The notes under the pieces: generated by a model
Seen by the model: only the letters and a program-made list of their open reading frames with translations
What the model was told of the DNA's origin: nothing
The model's database searches: none
DNA from: Nectonema munidae
Lineage: Eukaryota; Nematomorpha; Nectonematoida; Nectonematidae
Reading direction: 5' to 3'
Assembly: GCA_030549495.1 (NCBI GenBank)
Contig: JAUIRK010000521.1
Location: forward strand, 62,001-126,000
Length of the DNA: 64,000 nt
Shown here: in pieces, positions 1 to 11,986 of the stretch
Layout of the letters: each line of letters starts with the position of its first letter
Numbering within the stretch: the stretch's first letter is position 1
Program-made: the position numbers and the translations under genes

Positions 1-410
1 TTGGAAACATAATGTTTTTTTATATTATATTCCTTGATGACTGATACAGATTCCAAACATAATAAACATGTTGGCTTTCCTTTAATTTGAGTGAAAAAAT
101 AGTCACTTTTCCATTTTTCCTGGAATAATCGACATTCATCATCCACCTTTCTTTTTTTTGTTGACAATATTTTGGGAATTTAGAATGTTATTAAAACAAT
201 ATATTTGATATATTCTTCTAGTTTATGACCGTTGTGATCTTTATCATAAAGCTAAAAACATAAAAGCAAAAGATTAAAAAATGTATGTATATTATAACAA
301 ATTTGTGAAATTTAAGATAATAAAAAAATTTATAAATATTCCTTGCGGGCTGGATTAAAACTGTCAGCGGGCCGATTTTGGCCCGCGGGCCGTAGGTTGC
401 CCATGCATGC
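1..410. mobile_element. hAT-type DNA transposon end (runs off the left edge)
   Basis: The block at about 345-410 is sharply GC-richer than its surroundings and holds the words GCGGGCCG, TTTTGGCCCGCGGGCC and GTAGGTTGCCCATGCATG. This closely resembles the inward-facing terminus of hAT elements whose end reads CAGGCATGGGCAACCTACGG on the other strand. The element body would lie to the left, so positions 1-345 are probably its 3' non-coding end. The final bases differ from the usual CAGG terminus, so the exact edge is uncertain by a few bases. Confidence 0.55.
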
Positions 411-1330
411 TCAAAAGGAACAGCATGGACATTAAAAATTTAGATCTAGTAGAAAATCTAAACCTTTTTCCAAATTTTTTGAAAAAAGAGACAGTTTTAA
501 ATGGAATTATTTCTAAGCTCGTATGTGTTGATCTTTTTTCATTTCATGGGGTAACAAAGATTGAGTTTATCCAAAAGTCACTGAAAGAACGTGGTTTTAA
601 ACTACCTCAAAACCCCAATGATGCTACGAAACTTATTCATGAATAATACAAGGTTTTATCTTTCACTTGATGAATTTTCATCAATTAATAATAATAAAAG
701 ATATTTCACTCTGAATTTTAAATCAAATAAAGGTAAATAATATAATTTGGGTATGGTAACAATAAAAGCATCCTTCAAAGCTGAAATACCTCTCTAGATG
801 AAATAAAACGAATGCTTGAAAAGTTTAATCTTAATATTCATGATCATATTCTAGCTTTTGTAAGAGATGGAGCAATTTTGAAGATAAAACTTTGGTAAGG
901 TTAGTGGATGCTTGCATCAAATATATTATGCTCATAAGATACATTTGACTATTTGCTATGTTTTGTATAAAAAATAAAGTAACGTACAAGAAACACTTTT
1001 TTTTATTTGTGTTTGAAAATGATGTTTTTGGGTTTGCTCTAAGTAATCTTGAAAACCCAGTATACAATAATTATTATTTATGTGATAATGACAAAGAAAG
1101 AAGTTAACTTTTAGAAAAATTTTGAGCAAACCTAGAAAAATTATTAAAATTTTTTAAAAAGTCTTTATTAAAAATGAAATTTTACAAAATTATGTAAAAA
1201 AAAAGAGGATGGATATGAAAAATATCTACTCTTGGAATCCAAAACAAGATGGAACAGTTTGGTTATGATGGTAGAACGCTTTCTTGATGGTAAATCCTGC
1301 GTAGCGAAAGCTTTAATTAATTTATAAAAG
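407..1330 (+). pseudogene. Broken hAT transposase
   Basis: Starts at the hAT end above, as though cut by it. An open stretch of about 79 codons includes TVLNGIISKLVCVDLFSFHG and ERGFKLPQNPNDATKLIHEY. Other frames continue with SLDEFSSINNNKRYFTL, YYNLGMVTIKASF, HQIYYAHKIHLTICYVLYKK, and finally LLLESKTRWNSLVMMVERFL. That order matches the repeat-encoded hAT transposases common in arthropods (LxxxTRWNSMLxMLERF is a typical late motif). Several frameshifts and stops separate the blocks. The N-terminal zinc finger and C-terminal dimerisation domain are not visible, and a poly-G run at 1428-1441 follows. Confidence 0.7.
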
Positions 1331-2590
1331 ATATTTTAATGTCTGATACAGAAAGAGTTTTTCAAAAATGTATTTGAAATATAACAACTTTAGAGATCAT
1401 ACATATATGACGTCCCCTAACAGGAGAGTGGAGGGGGGGGGGTAAACTAATTCTACATGCTCTGTATTAAAAATAGAGCAGAAGGAGTAAAAATCACAGG
1501 GAAGGAGGCATAGACTACTCTTATAAAATTCATTTTAACAAATAAGTAAAATTTTTATATCCTGCTTCCTTTGTTGTTCGTAAAAGTGAAGCTTAGTTTT
1601 GAATTTCTGAAAATTGCTAAAAGTATTGTTAAGTTAAAGCTCTTCCTCTGAGAAAAAAGTCTAGTTAAAATTACTAATCAAATCAGTATATTTTATTGTC
1701 CTCATTTTTACTGTTCAATTAGTAAGTGCTAGCAATCATTTTATTCCGTTAATTAGTCCAAACTACTAATTATTATACATAAAACTGGCAACAATTATTA
1801 TTTGGTAAATACAACTAACTGAATACTTAGCGATGAATGTTTTTTTTAACAAAATGTATGTTTTTATATTTCATAAGGGAAAACTTGTTTTGTCACCCTT
1901 CATACTACCAAATTATATTAAAGGATATTTTAAAGATATTTTGATAACAAACCTAAGCTTGATATCCAAATGAAGACGAACTGTCTTTTGTAAACGACGA
2001 TAAATTTTCTATCCTAAGTCAAAAAATTATGCTTATAACCTGCAAAAATGAACTGAATGACAAAAAATATGAATGAACTAAGCGAAAAAACAAGCAAGTT
2101 TATTTTGCAAAGCATGAATAAGAGATATGTATTGAAAAAACACCTAAGGATCTTTATTCAAGCGGGCACTTTTCTTTCATTATTTTCGAGTAGACTTGAA
2201 TTATCTTCTTTACGTGCTTGTTTTTAACTTGTAAAAATACATGCTCTACAAAACACATAGTTTTTAGACAGTTTTTAGGTCAAGTTAAAAACATAGAAAC
2301 AACAAAAAAGTGTAAGAAAAGCCATTGAGAAGGATTCTGTTTTACACACGAATTGGCCATCAATGTTGAGGAGAAAGTCACCACAATAAAAATTTTCATG
2401 ATGTTCTGGAACTAAAATCTCCAAAGGTTTTGGTTCCTCCGAAGGCTTTCTTGTGATACATGTTAGACTCTCGTTGAAGAGACAAGCAATTTTAAATAAA
2501 ACACAACCATTGAAGTGTTCTAAAATTAAATGTACTCATATTAAAGATTTAATAAACTTTTTAAATAACCTTCTTACTCGTATATAAATT
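1331..2590. other. AT-rich stretch, no gene seen
   Basis: Contains the G-run near 1428-1441 and otherwise no recognisable coding, RNA or repeat signal. The first part may still be decayed hAT sequence. Confidence 0.4.
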
Positions 2591-2599
2591 TTCCATTGT

Positions 2600-3970
2600 A
2601 ATTCTGTTTCTTTTTCATTTTATTGTAAGCCAAACCAATTGAATCTTGAAACTCTTCAATTTTTTGAGAAAAATCTTAGTAACATTTATAAACGGTGAAA
2701 CTTTAAGTCGTTCAAACTCTTTAACTATTTAAAAAAAGATAAAATTAGTTTTGAAAATTGAAAAGTATACTGTACTTAATAAGGTTGTTAGATTTTAAAT
2801 TTTTTTGAATTGAATGTTTATCAGAAAAACAAAACCTACAATATTTATATGCGTTAAAAGTCTGTTGAAACCCTCCAAAAATGTGCCCTCCTAAATTATC
2901 AGCCAACACTCCACAAAGGAATCCCTTAAAAATAACCTCCTGATTATTTTTGAATATTTTTATGCCCTGTGTTTCCAGATATTTCAAATCTTCAAAGAGA
3001 GGTTTCAGTATCTCATTAAAACCAACTTTTTTGATTAAAGTTGCATAACAAATTAAAACAAGGTGAATAGACTTTAGTTTGGAACGATAAATAGGAGGGA
3101 TGTTACCAAGAGTAAAGCAGATAACGCTCAATTTTATTTTGTCAGATTTCACACCTACTGGATTTTATATAGTAAAGTCATCATAAAAAAAATTTGTAAA
3201 TATAAATCGTCACACAAAGATCCTTTTACACTTTTTTTGAAATTGTCACAAAAATCTCGCATGAAAAAATCGGTAGAAACACGCCTTTGATTAACAAATG
3301 AGAATATAGCATATCAAGTTTCTCTAGGGTTTTCAATATAGAAACATATTGATATGTCCGTTTTTAAATATCAGATCAGTCTGTATTTCAAAACTTCGCG
3401 GATTTATAAAAAAATTATTAGTAACAAACTTGTTTATTTGATAATTTGTTGAAATTTGATCTAAAGAGACCTCAAGGCATGTTTTGCTATCAAAAACTAG
3501 TTTCAAACTTGAAAAAAGTTCATCTGGTAGGCTACTTTGTTGACAAAGTTTATAAACAGATATTTTTATATCAAAATTATGTATATCTAACATTTTTTTC
3601 CATTATTTTATAATGTGTTCTATGTATTTGGAAGATATTTTGATTTCTTCCCGTAATCTTAAGAAAATATACGCAAGATCTTTAACACATATCTGAGAAT
3701 TACTTTCCTCTTTACGTGAAACAACTGGACCTTCATACTCCGAAGAATATCTACTCGAAACTATTTCGATATTATCAACAACCCTAGCTTCTCTATTAAC
3801 CGACAAGTGGCCTGTATGTTTCACCCCTCAAGTGGCGTAAAAATGAGCGTTTATTTGAAAAAGCCCTTTCACAATAGTAACATTTGATGCATTTGGATGT
3901 TTTTTCAAATGTGTAAATAACTTTTGTAAGTGCCTAGTTTCATATGTACATATTTGACAATTGTACATTT
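2600..3970 (-). pseudogene. Broken gene of a widespread mobile-element protein family (superfamily not assigned)
   Basis: On the minus strand, three blocks follow in the order of a protein family I recognise from many invertebrate and fish genomes as a repeat-encoded protein. First comes a C2H2-like finger (QKLFTHLKKHPNASNVT) near 3970-3850. A middle domain follows at about 3824-3333 (ICVKDLAYIFLRLREEI, then LPDELFSSLKLVFDS). Last is a conserved core at 3152-2745 with CFTLGNIPPIYRSKLKSIHL, FNEILKPLFEDLKYLETQGI and FLCGVLADNLGGHIFGGFQQ, ending in a CRFC cysteine pair. The copy is broken in several places. The family's transposition class is not known to me. Confidence 0.65.
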
Positions 3971-3974
3971 TTAT

Positions 3975-6900
3975 AAAAACGAAAATATTAAAAAGAATTT
4001 CAATTTAAAACTACAAAATTGTAAAAAAAATTAAAGCACACATGATGAAACATATACCTAAATAAAAAATGTACTTGGCAAAAGGTTCCAGAAAACAAAT
4101 GAACTTGGAGAGTGGGTAAAGAAAATAAATAGAAGAATCCAAAAGTCGAAACGAAGAAAAAACAGTGAAGTGAAAAAACAATGAAAGAGAGAAAGAATAA
4201 CAAACGATATTGCAGGCAACAAATGTTTGCAGTAAAAAGAGGAGAATGATGGATGGAGTAAGTTCGAACGTGGATTCACGTTACATCTTATCTCTTTATA
4301 GCACGCAAAGGCCCTTTCTATCTACTTTCTCTCGCTCTTTCTCTTTCACACACTTACATAACTCTTTACTAACTTTCGATCATGATTAACAACAATTACT
4401 ATAGATTTTCCGTTTACTAACTATATCATTATTATATACTAATCACATTGGTAAAATTTACTAATGTTTTTTCTCAGTGTCTTATTCAGAAAACAACAAA
4501 GGAGGCAGCATATAAAAATTTTACTCACTTGTTGAAATTTATTTTATCAGATTTGTCTATGCCTCTTTCAAATTAATATCAAGTCTTCTAAACACACAAA
4601 TGGGAGCATACATAAAATTGCTCCGTAGATTTGATATTTTGAAAAAATTTCATTCAAAACAAAATCAAAAGTATTGTGTAACCTTATTCTCAAAAACAGA
4701 ACTTTTCATGACATCTAGGATTCCTTCTATTGCTATCAGCTCAGAGGTTTTATCGTATTTAGTAATTACTTCACTTTTCAATAAATCAGTAAAATAATTT
4801 TTTCATAAACTTGTTTCAGTATCGGAGTCTGTTCGATTATTAATTTTATCACTTCTTACATCTCTACTTGAAATGTATCTTGCTTTGCAAAATAAGGACA
4901 ATAGGAGATTTAGTTTTGAAAAAAAAGCCGAGTTAAAAAAGTAGCTTCAAATCCAGAAAAAAATAAACTTCTTTTTATAACTTTTTTACCAGTTATAAAT
5001 TAATGCTTGAAAGATAAAAAGTTTATAAAAGTGGAACACTTAGAGAAAAACCGGACTACTAGAGTATGTCAATTTATCATCGATGATAAGTGAATACCAT
5101 AAGAAATAAGATCCAAGAACGTAGACTAAAAATTTTAAGTGGTAATTTTACAACTAAAGTAGTAAAATTAGATTTCACTTATTTCTGTGAATACTGAATT
5201 GATATATATTTAAAATTCTTTTTTTTCGAAAATATACCTATATCCTTTTCGTGTTTTTTATATATAAATTTTGTCTTCTAATTCGTTATAGTAATGATTT
5301 AAATTTTTTAATTTTATAATTGTATAAGCTTTGAACTAAAGAATAAAATTTCTTTAATAATAAAGTTCTCTTTTTATTCAAGGAATAAGATTCTAATATC
5401 CATTATTTTTTTCTTATTTTATTCAATTTTATTTTTAGAAGTTTAAATTAATTTAGTTTTAATATTTTTCAAAAACAAAATAATCGAGTCTAAATATGAA
5501 AAAAATATAATTTTCGTATTATAACGTCGGAACCCATCAATTGACACATAATCAGTCTTAATAAAATTAAAAAGATTGGAAAGAGTAGAAAGTTTATTAA
5601 TTCTGCTTATATAAATTAATAATATTTAAAAACGTGTTAAATAAGCACGCGACGCACACTTGACAAGGGTAACGCGCACAAATAAAAGTATGACATAACG
5701 TAACAATTTGGCCGTGTTTATTTCTACGCAATTTCTTATATGAGAAGTAACGCCAAATTTTCACTTTCAACCAAATTCAAATATGAGACGCTTTCTACGC
5801 GTAACGGATTTAAAAAGCGTGTATTATTATTCATATTGTAGGGAAATGAGAAATGTAAAATAAACAACTTGAAGAACAGACTCGAATACTTTATACATTA
5901 AAAATAGGGGGTTCTTATTCCTGAAAAGTCTGATAAACGTGACAGACTTTTCTAAGACAGGAGTGTGTTAATAAAAAGATAAGGCTTTCTATGCCTGTCT
6001 TGTTATAAACCCTATTAAATGGCATAGCAAGTTTATCGATTGCTTAAATTAAATTTAATTAATTGCTATGATTTAAATATTGCTATTTAAACAGTTAAGT
6101 AAATTTAACATATTAAGATTAAAATTAAAATTATGTGTTATATACGTATTTTTTAAATCCAAATTAAAGAAAGAAAGAATTATTCATTTATCAATGAAAG
6201 CAAAAGCTCAATTAGCCAATTGGAGATTTTTAATTACGTTATGTATTGCTCATTTTTATGAAGTTTTTGTAAATCATTTTTCTTACGCCGTTTCGGTGAA
6301 TGAAACACCCACTAACTAGTCATTAAAACTAACTAATATACTTCATAACTAACTAATTTTAATAATTAATAAAAATAAAAAACATCTCTTAGGATTACAA
6401 AAGCATGATAAAATAAAGGATTCAAGTCGATTCAACTCAAAAAATGTAAATTCAACTGAACCTATTAGTTACGGGCTATTTTCATTTCCTCAGCCCCCCT
6501 CCCCCTCCTTTTTCTTAAACCATTGAATGTTTTTACAAAATCTCGCGTAAATCCACTAAATGATTGATTGTAAATCGGATAGTGTCATTTATTTTCCATG
6601 AAAATCAATCAAACGTGTCAAAAAATCAAGCAATTCTAAATATATAAACTTGAAAATATATTATATTTTTTTGGGTTATATTGAATAAATAAGCTTTCAC
6701 AGGTGACTGATGGAAAACACTTTTTCTCATTATATTAAAATTAACTTATCCATACGCAGCAAATCGAACATGCTCAATTTGATTCTGAAAATACTTTTGT
6801 CCCTCTAGATTTAAATTGTGGTTACTGTTTAACTTTGGTTAGTTTGTGGTCAGATATTTTTTCATAATTTTTGAATAATCTTCCTCCCATTTAGCAAATC

Positions 6901-7800
6901 GACGTTTCTCTATTTCATCATCATGACATTATTTTTGTCAATATATACACATGTAATGCATACTACATTTCAATGTTGTTAAAGTGGTTATATTTACTTA
7001 GTTCAATACTACATTGACTTTTATATATTTAAGCACAATCGATAAAATAATTTCTCATCCATCTCATAAATAGAAATGGGACCAAATTACTAATCAAAGC
7101 GACCTGAGATCATGTTAGATAAAAGCTCATAAAATTAAAATTTCAATTCTCATAAAAATATGTTAATAATAAGCGTATAGATGGGTTATTTATATTAAAA
7201 TATATTTAATGATAAACAATAAATTTAGCAATAAAATTTTTATAAAAATTGTTGTAAAATTACATGGTCTAACTAAACCGAGCACTTTTAGCCCTCCTTG
7301 GCTTGATTCTTATTCTTTATTTTATCCTTCCCTTAGTTTACGAATTAAAGAAGGAGCTTTGAACTATAAATCTTAATCCGACCTCTATTGTTTTGCTTAC
7401 AAATACGCTCTCAGCTTTTGGTAGCTTTACTTTCATCAGAAATTCATTTTGTGTAATCTATGTTCGAAAAAACCTTTTCAGATATTTATTTAGCCCAGAA
7501 TTTAAACGATTTCATAACTTTTCTATTGAAGAAAATCCATTTGTTGATTCTGTCTTTTTATTATTATCAATATCATGTGTTGTATTCCAGTGGTTAGGAA
7601 CTGAATATTTGCTAACCAATCCTTTTTCAAAATTCCTGTTCTTGGTGAATCTATTTATAATCCTCTTTTTTCAATTATAAAAACTTTCCCACCTCTAAAA
7701 TATTTACTTATTCACACTAAAGGAAAAAATTTGTCAAATTTGATTCACATTTATAAAATTTTTTGTTGGAAGCTTTAATTCCTTTTTGCAAAAATAGTTG
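3975..7800. other. AT-rich stretch, no gene seen
   Basis: No recognisable protein, RNA or terminal repeat. Open frames at 4000-4279 (minus), 6080-6319 and 7393-7680 (plus) have composition explained by AT bias and no similarity I can name. A short AACTAACTAATT-type tract lies near 6305-6370. Confidence 0.45.
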
Positions 7801-8522
7801 GTTGGATCTAAAGCTGCACCAAGGAATCTCTAATATCATTGAAAGTTTCCGAAAGCTATGGAATTATTCTGCCAGGCTATGGCCAAGCAAGCATACATGA
7901 TGACCGCCGATGGAGGTGTGGTCGGGACTGTCAATCACATCCAAGAAGCTCTTATTGCTGGATCTCTGCAGGGAGCACAGGATATAAATTGATCACCGTC
8001 AAGATAAACCTGTTAGCACCAAGGGGCCAACCCTATTGGTCCGGACAAAAGGAATAGCTCATGCACCAGAGATTTTTAGTGCACAACCTGTCAAAATCAT
8101 TATTTATTTTTGCATTCTCCACTCTCACTCTTCCACCATCCCCACCACCACATGGAGCTTTCGAACACTGAATGTAGAAGACTGGAGAAAGGCGTAAGGC
8201 GCATCTTGAGTACCCTTAAGTATGTCCCTTTGGAAAAAAGCGTTGGCTCTATTCCAAAAGGAGTAAGAACTTAATTTTCTTCCTCTGAGTCAAGCTCAGT
8301 AAAGTGTACCCGTGGGAAACAATTCAACCTACGAGCCTAAATCTCAGACAATGGCAAAGAGAGAAAGGATCCATCCAAAGTCTTCAATGGAAGCTCTGGA
8401 AAAGTCAAGAAAAATGCTCCAAGACACCATCCTTGAAAAGCTGGATCTCAATGGAGCTACAGCAACTCAAGGCAAAGTTTTTTGATTAATAAAATAAATT
8501 GATTGATTGATTGATTGATTCG
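7800..8522 (+). mobile_element. Retroelement-like fragment ending in an ATTG tail (class uncertain)
   Basis: A GC-richer island in AT-rich DNA. Two open blocks stand out: AMAKQAYMMTADGGVVGTVN with HIQEALIAGSLQGAQDIN (about 7858-7990), and a final frame (about 8308-8487) with SSMEALEKSRKMLQDTILEK and LDLNGATATQGKVF before a TGA. The sequence ends with ATTGATTGATTGATTGATT directly after AATAAAATAA. A short simple-repeat tail after a coding end is typical of non-LTR retroelements and their SINEs. I cannot match the peptides to a named family; a decayed processed gene copy is the alternative. Confidence 0.35.
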
Positions 8523-8529
8523 TCACTAA

Positions 8530-11055
8530 TGATGTAAATACTGTCAATGAATTCGAAAAATGGCCTCAATTTAATAGCTAATAAGTATTCAAAATATATT
8601 AGAATTTTATAGCAAATTTAGAATTAAAAAATAAACAATTAAAATTGAAAACAGCACACATATTTTATACATTACCAAAATTAATTTTTCTTTATTATTA
8701 GCAAAAAATATTAACCTATAAGAGTATAAGATATAAAGTCGAAAAATGCACATTGCGTTTCATTTGAATATAGTGCATTAGAAATAAAGCATTAAGGTGT
8801 ATTATGTAAGTAAACCTATGAAAAATATATAGATATCTGTTTAAAATACATTGGTAGAAGAGTAAGCATAAATATAATAAAATTGCCGCGTTTAACCAGT
8901 CAAACTCTCATACTCGTATAACAGTTAGATATGGAGCAAGAAGACTCATTCTCTGAAGGATATGTATTTTTTAGATCATTTTTCAATTTAGAATAGGAGC
9001 AAGAGTAGAAGGAAATAATATGTGAGTTCGAATTGTAAAACATTGGGAGTTTATGGCGTAGAGATTGTTTAGAGTTGGATAATCTAAAGAAAGGGCCAGG
9101 CAAAAAAGAGAGAAATCTGGGAGAGGTTCTTTGTTTTTCAAAATTAAAAGAAATAATGCCGTTAAAAATAGCAGGTAATAGACATTTGAGGTACTTTTGA
9201 TTTATATATATCAGGTAGTTTTAATAATGAATGCTCTTTAAATAAGTGTAAATATGACTAATATATCTTTGCATACATGTTATATGATTTTAAATGTTTT
9301 ATGTATTATAATATGCCTACGAAAATGTATGTAAACTACTTAGAATATATAAATTATTGTTTTATCAAGAAACTTAACACTTCTTAATTACTATGATTAA
9401 TAATTAGATGCTACCTTTTTAGCATTTTAATGGTAGTGTGGGCCTCCACAAAATATAAGCCCAGAGCCTAATCTTAATGAAGACAAATCTCTAAAAACAG
9501 TAATTTAAACTTCCCTAGCACTAGAATTACTCAGATATTTAAATATTCTAATACAATACCACTCAAAGAGGTTATTAGAAATTTAACTGTGCCAAACAAT
9601 CCCAAAATAACATAATTTATACACAAATATCTCACCATTTATGTGTATCAAATAGAAAAACAGAACTAATTTTCTTATAAAAAGTAAAAAAGTATCTGCA
9701 ATGTTGTCTGCCTTTTATATAAATCAAATCGTATACATAAATTATGGTGTAAAATGGGTTATAGTGAAAAAAAAATTTAAGACGTTTTTTCACATCTTCA
9801 AACTTTTCTTGTTTTGGTACATCGTGAGTGAAAATTATAGAGTTTGTCTTCCCATCTCCAACCGAGGTTTTGGAAGATAACAACATATTAAATAAAAAAA
9901 ATGGCAAAAAAATATTTTTCATTCTAAATAATTCAAAAGATTAAAAAAATACATCACATATTTTAATTTGTTTAAAAAAATCAACATTTCCAAAAGTTCT
10001 GAGGAGATTTGAATTCGTGTATTAAAGTAAAACAGCACCACTTCGTACCACAGCGTAATTGATTCGAAACCGCGATCAAACCTTCATTATAGTCATAGAC
10101 ACATATATGCTTACAAAAATGAAACTTTTTTTTAATGTGTAAAAACTTTTTACTTAAAAAATGTACCTCGACATGCTTAATTTCATTTGATAGCGACTCC
10201 GACTCCTAACTTATCTCCGAATCCATCGTCTTCGCACTTCGACTCACAATTCGCATTCCCGTCAAAGAAAGAGCCGAGCGGTGCTATCCTGCCTCCTTGA
10301 TGAAATGATTTAACGCTTCCATTCTTACATTATTAGTGAATCAGAGACTTTGATAATTACTAATATCTACCGCTTTTCCAGTATACAAGGCACGTGGGCA
10401 GTAAGTGGTCATCATCACAAAATGTTGCAAGCGAAGCACTTAGCTCGAAAGTAGAAATGAAGATGGCGTTTAGCAGATCAAGTGCAAACGTGTATATTTT
10501 TAATTAACATCGCGTTTGCTCCATCTTTATACGCACATACACCAGCAGCACATAACACTTTTGAAAATAGCATCAATGTTTTTTTCTCCATGATGCTGAA
10601 ATCATGCTAAGTAGGAAATCGATGAAGTTAGAAACATCGTAAAATGGATAAGGTCATGGCATACCAGCCAGCAATCCAACAACTATATGAAGATGGGAGG
10701 CATTGCTGTGCGTATGTATGTATCATGTATCACTGCTACTCTAAAAAGCAATAAACTTGTAGATGAATTATTATTGTCATTATTATCTTACACAAAGACT
10801 TCTATAAATTTTAACTCATTTTACCAGTTCATTACTTATTCCCTTCGCTTTTCAATTAACCTAGAGTATTGTGTAAGTTCTTTTTTCTTTGTAATTTCAA
10901 AGATGTGGATTCCCAATCTTTTATATCACTTCACCCTATTGTTTTTCATCAAAAAGGGGAAAATTTTGCACTTCTCCTATCAAAAACTAATGAAAAAATA
11001 ACTAGTAATAATATTTTAAAGAAATCTCGCTGAGAAGTCATGGATAAAAGTTGAA
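8530..11055. other. AT-rich stretch, no firm gene
   Basis: No recognisable similarity. A GC-richer patch at 10190-10450 contains GACTCCGACTCC and CGACTC words that resemble the GGAGTCGGAGTCGG end at 57573, on the other strand. A 96-codon minus-strand frame is listed separately. Confidence 0.4.
9632..9922 (-). CDS. Hypothetical small protein with a possible signal peptide
   Basis: A 96-codon open frame begins MKNIFLPFFLFNMLLSSKTS, which has the form of a secretion signal (a lysine, then a hydrophobic core and small residues). A polar stretch follows (DGKTNSIIFTHDVPKQEKFE), then an aromatic-rich tail. No family is recognised. In sequence this AT-rich, hydrophobic Phe/Ile/Leu-rich frames arise by chance, so it may be spurious or only a first exon. 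Confidence 0.15.
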   Translation of the reverse strand: MKNIFLPFFLFNMLLSSKTSVGDGKTNSIIFTHDVPKQEKFEDVKKRLKFFFHYNPFYTIIYVYDLIYIKGRQHCRYFFTFYKKISSVFLFDTHKW

Positions 11056-11060
11056 GGATG

Positions 11061-11329
11061 TAAATAAGAAAATAAAATGTAAAACATTTATTCAAATCAA
11101 TTCCTATCAATATTAAGTTTCGTCCACTCGCGTCTTTTTCAGATAAGCACAGTCGTTAAATGCAAAAAGTATAAAACAAGAACACATTTTGTCACATTTT
11201 GTGCTTGTTTTATATATACTCTTTGCATTTAAGGGTTTTGTCTATCTGAAGGAGAGGCAAGTGGACACTAAACTTAATATTTATAGAAATTGATTTGAAT
11301 AAAAGTTTTTCTTTTTGTTTCCTTATTTA
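11061..11329. repeat. 270-bp imperfect palindrome (foldback or hairpin element)
   Basis: The left arm (about 11061-11192) is largely the reverse complement of the right arm (about 11200-11329). Paired words include ATTCAAATCAATT with AATTGATTTGAAT, ATATTAAGTTT with AAACTTAATAT, GTCCACTCGC with GCAAGTGGAC, TTAAATGCAAA with TTTGCATTTAA, and CAAGAACACA with TGTGCTTG. The loop is only a few bases. No coding capacity. It is probably a foldback or MITE-like DNA element. Confidence 0.8.
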
Positions 11330-11986
11330 GCAATAATATTATTTGAAAGGTAAAAAAGTAATAAAGCTAATTTTTACTAGATATAAAGTAACATTACTAA
11401 ACCTAAAAAAAGTTATAGGTAGTAATAACAGTATGATACTTTTATTTTCATAAAATTATTGCATTTAGATGGCGTTAATATGTATGCCTTAATAATTTCA
11501 AAAAGTAACTTAATTTACATATTTATAATTAAAATGCCAAACAATTACATATTTTTTAATAATAACTAGAAATTTTTTTCATTTATTTTTTTGAATTTTT
11601 AGTCATTTATTAAAATTTTCCACTTTGATCAAGATTTAACTCAAATTTATTCAGTAAGCTTTGATTTACTAATCTAAAATGTTTTTTAATTTCACTTTTC
11701 GATGATTGGTAGACCTATACAAATTATTAATAAACAACTAACTTATAGATTTAATCTATTAGTAAAATAAATAACAAATGACTCCAATTTATTAGTATAG
11801 TAAAGGGTCTTTTAGTTTAGACGACCACATCAAGTAATCACCATTTCGTCTGGCTTTTATAGTTATGTCCTGGTTGCCAAATTCTAAAGAAAATTCCCTG
11901 CGTTTATCCACATTTTGTTGTTTATAAAAGAGAACGGAAATAAAAAAAATAAAAAATTAATAACTTAATGGATATTAAGAATAGTT

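Noticed and set aside
10687-11001. 104-codon plus-strand frame
   Set aside because: Hydrophobic, AT-driven composition and no similarity; ends in featureless DNA.
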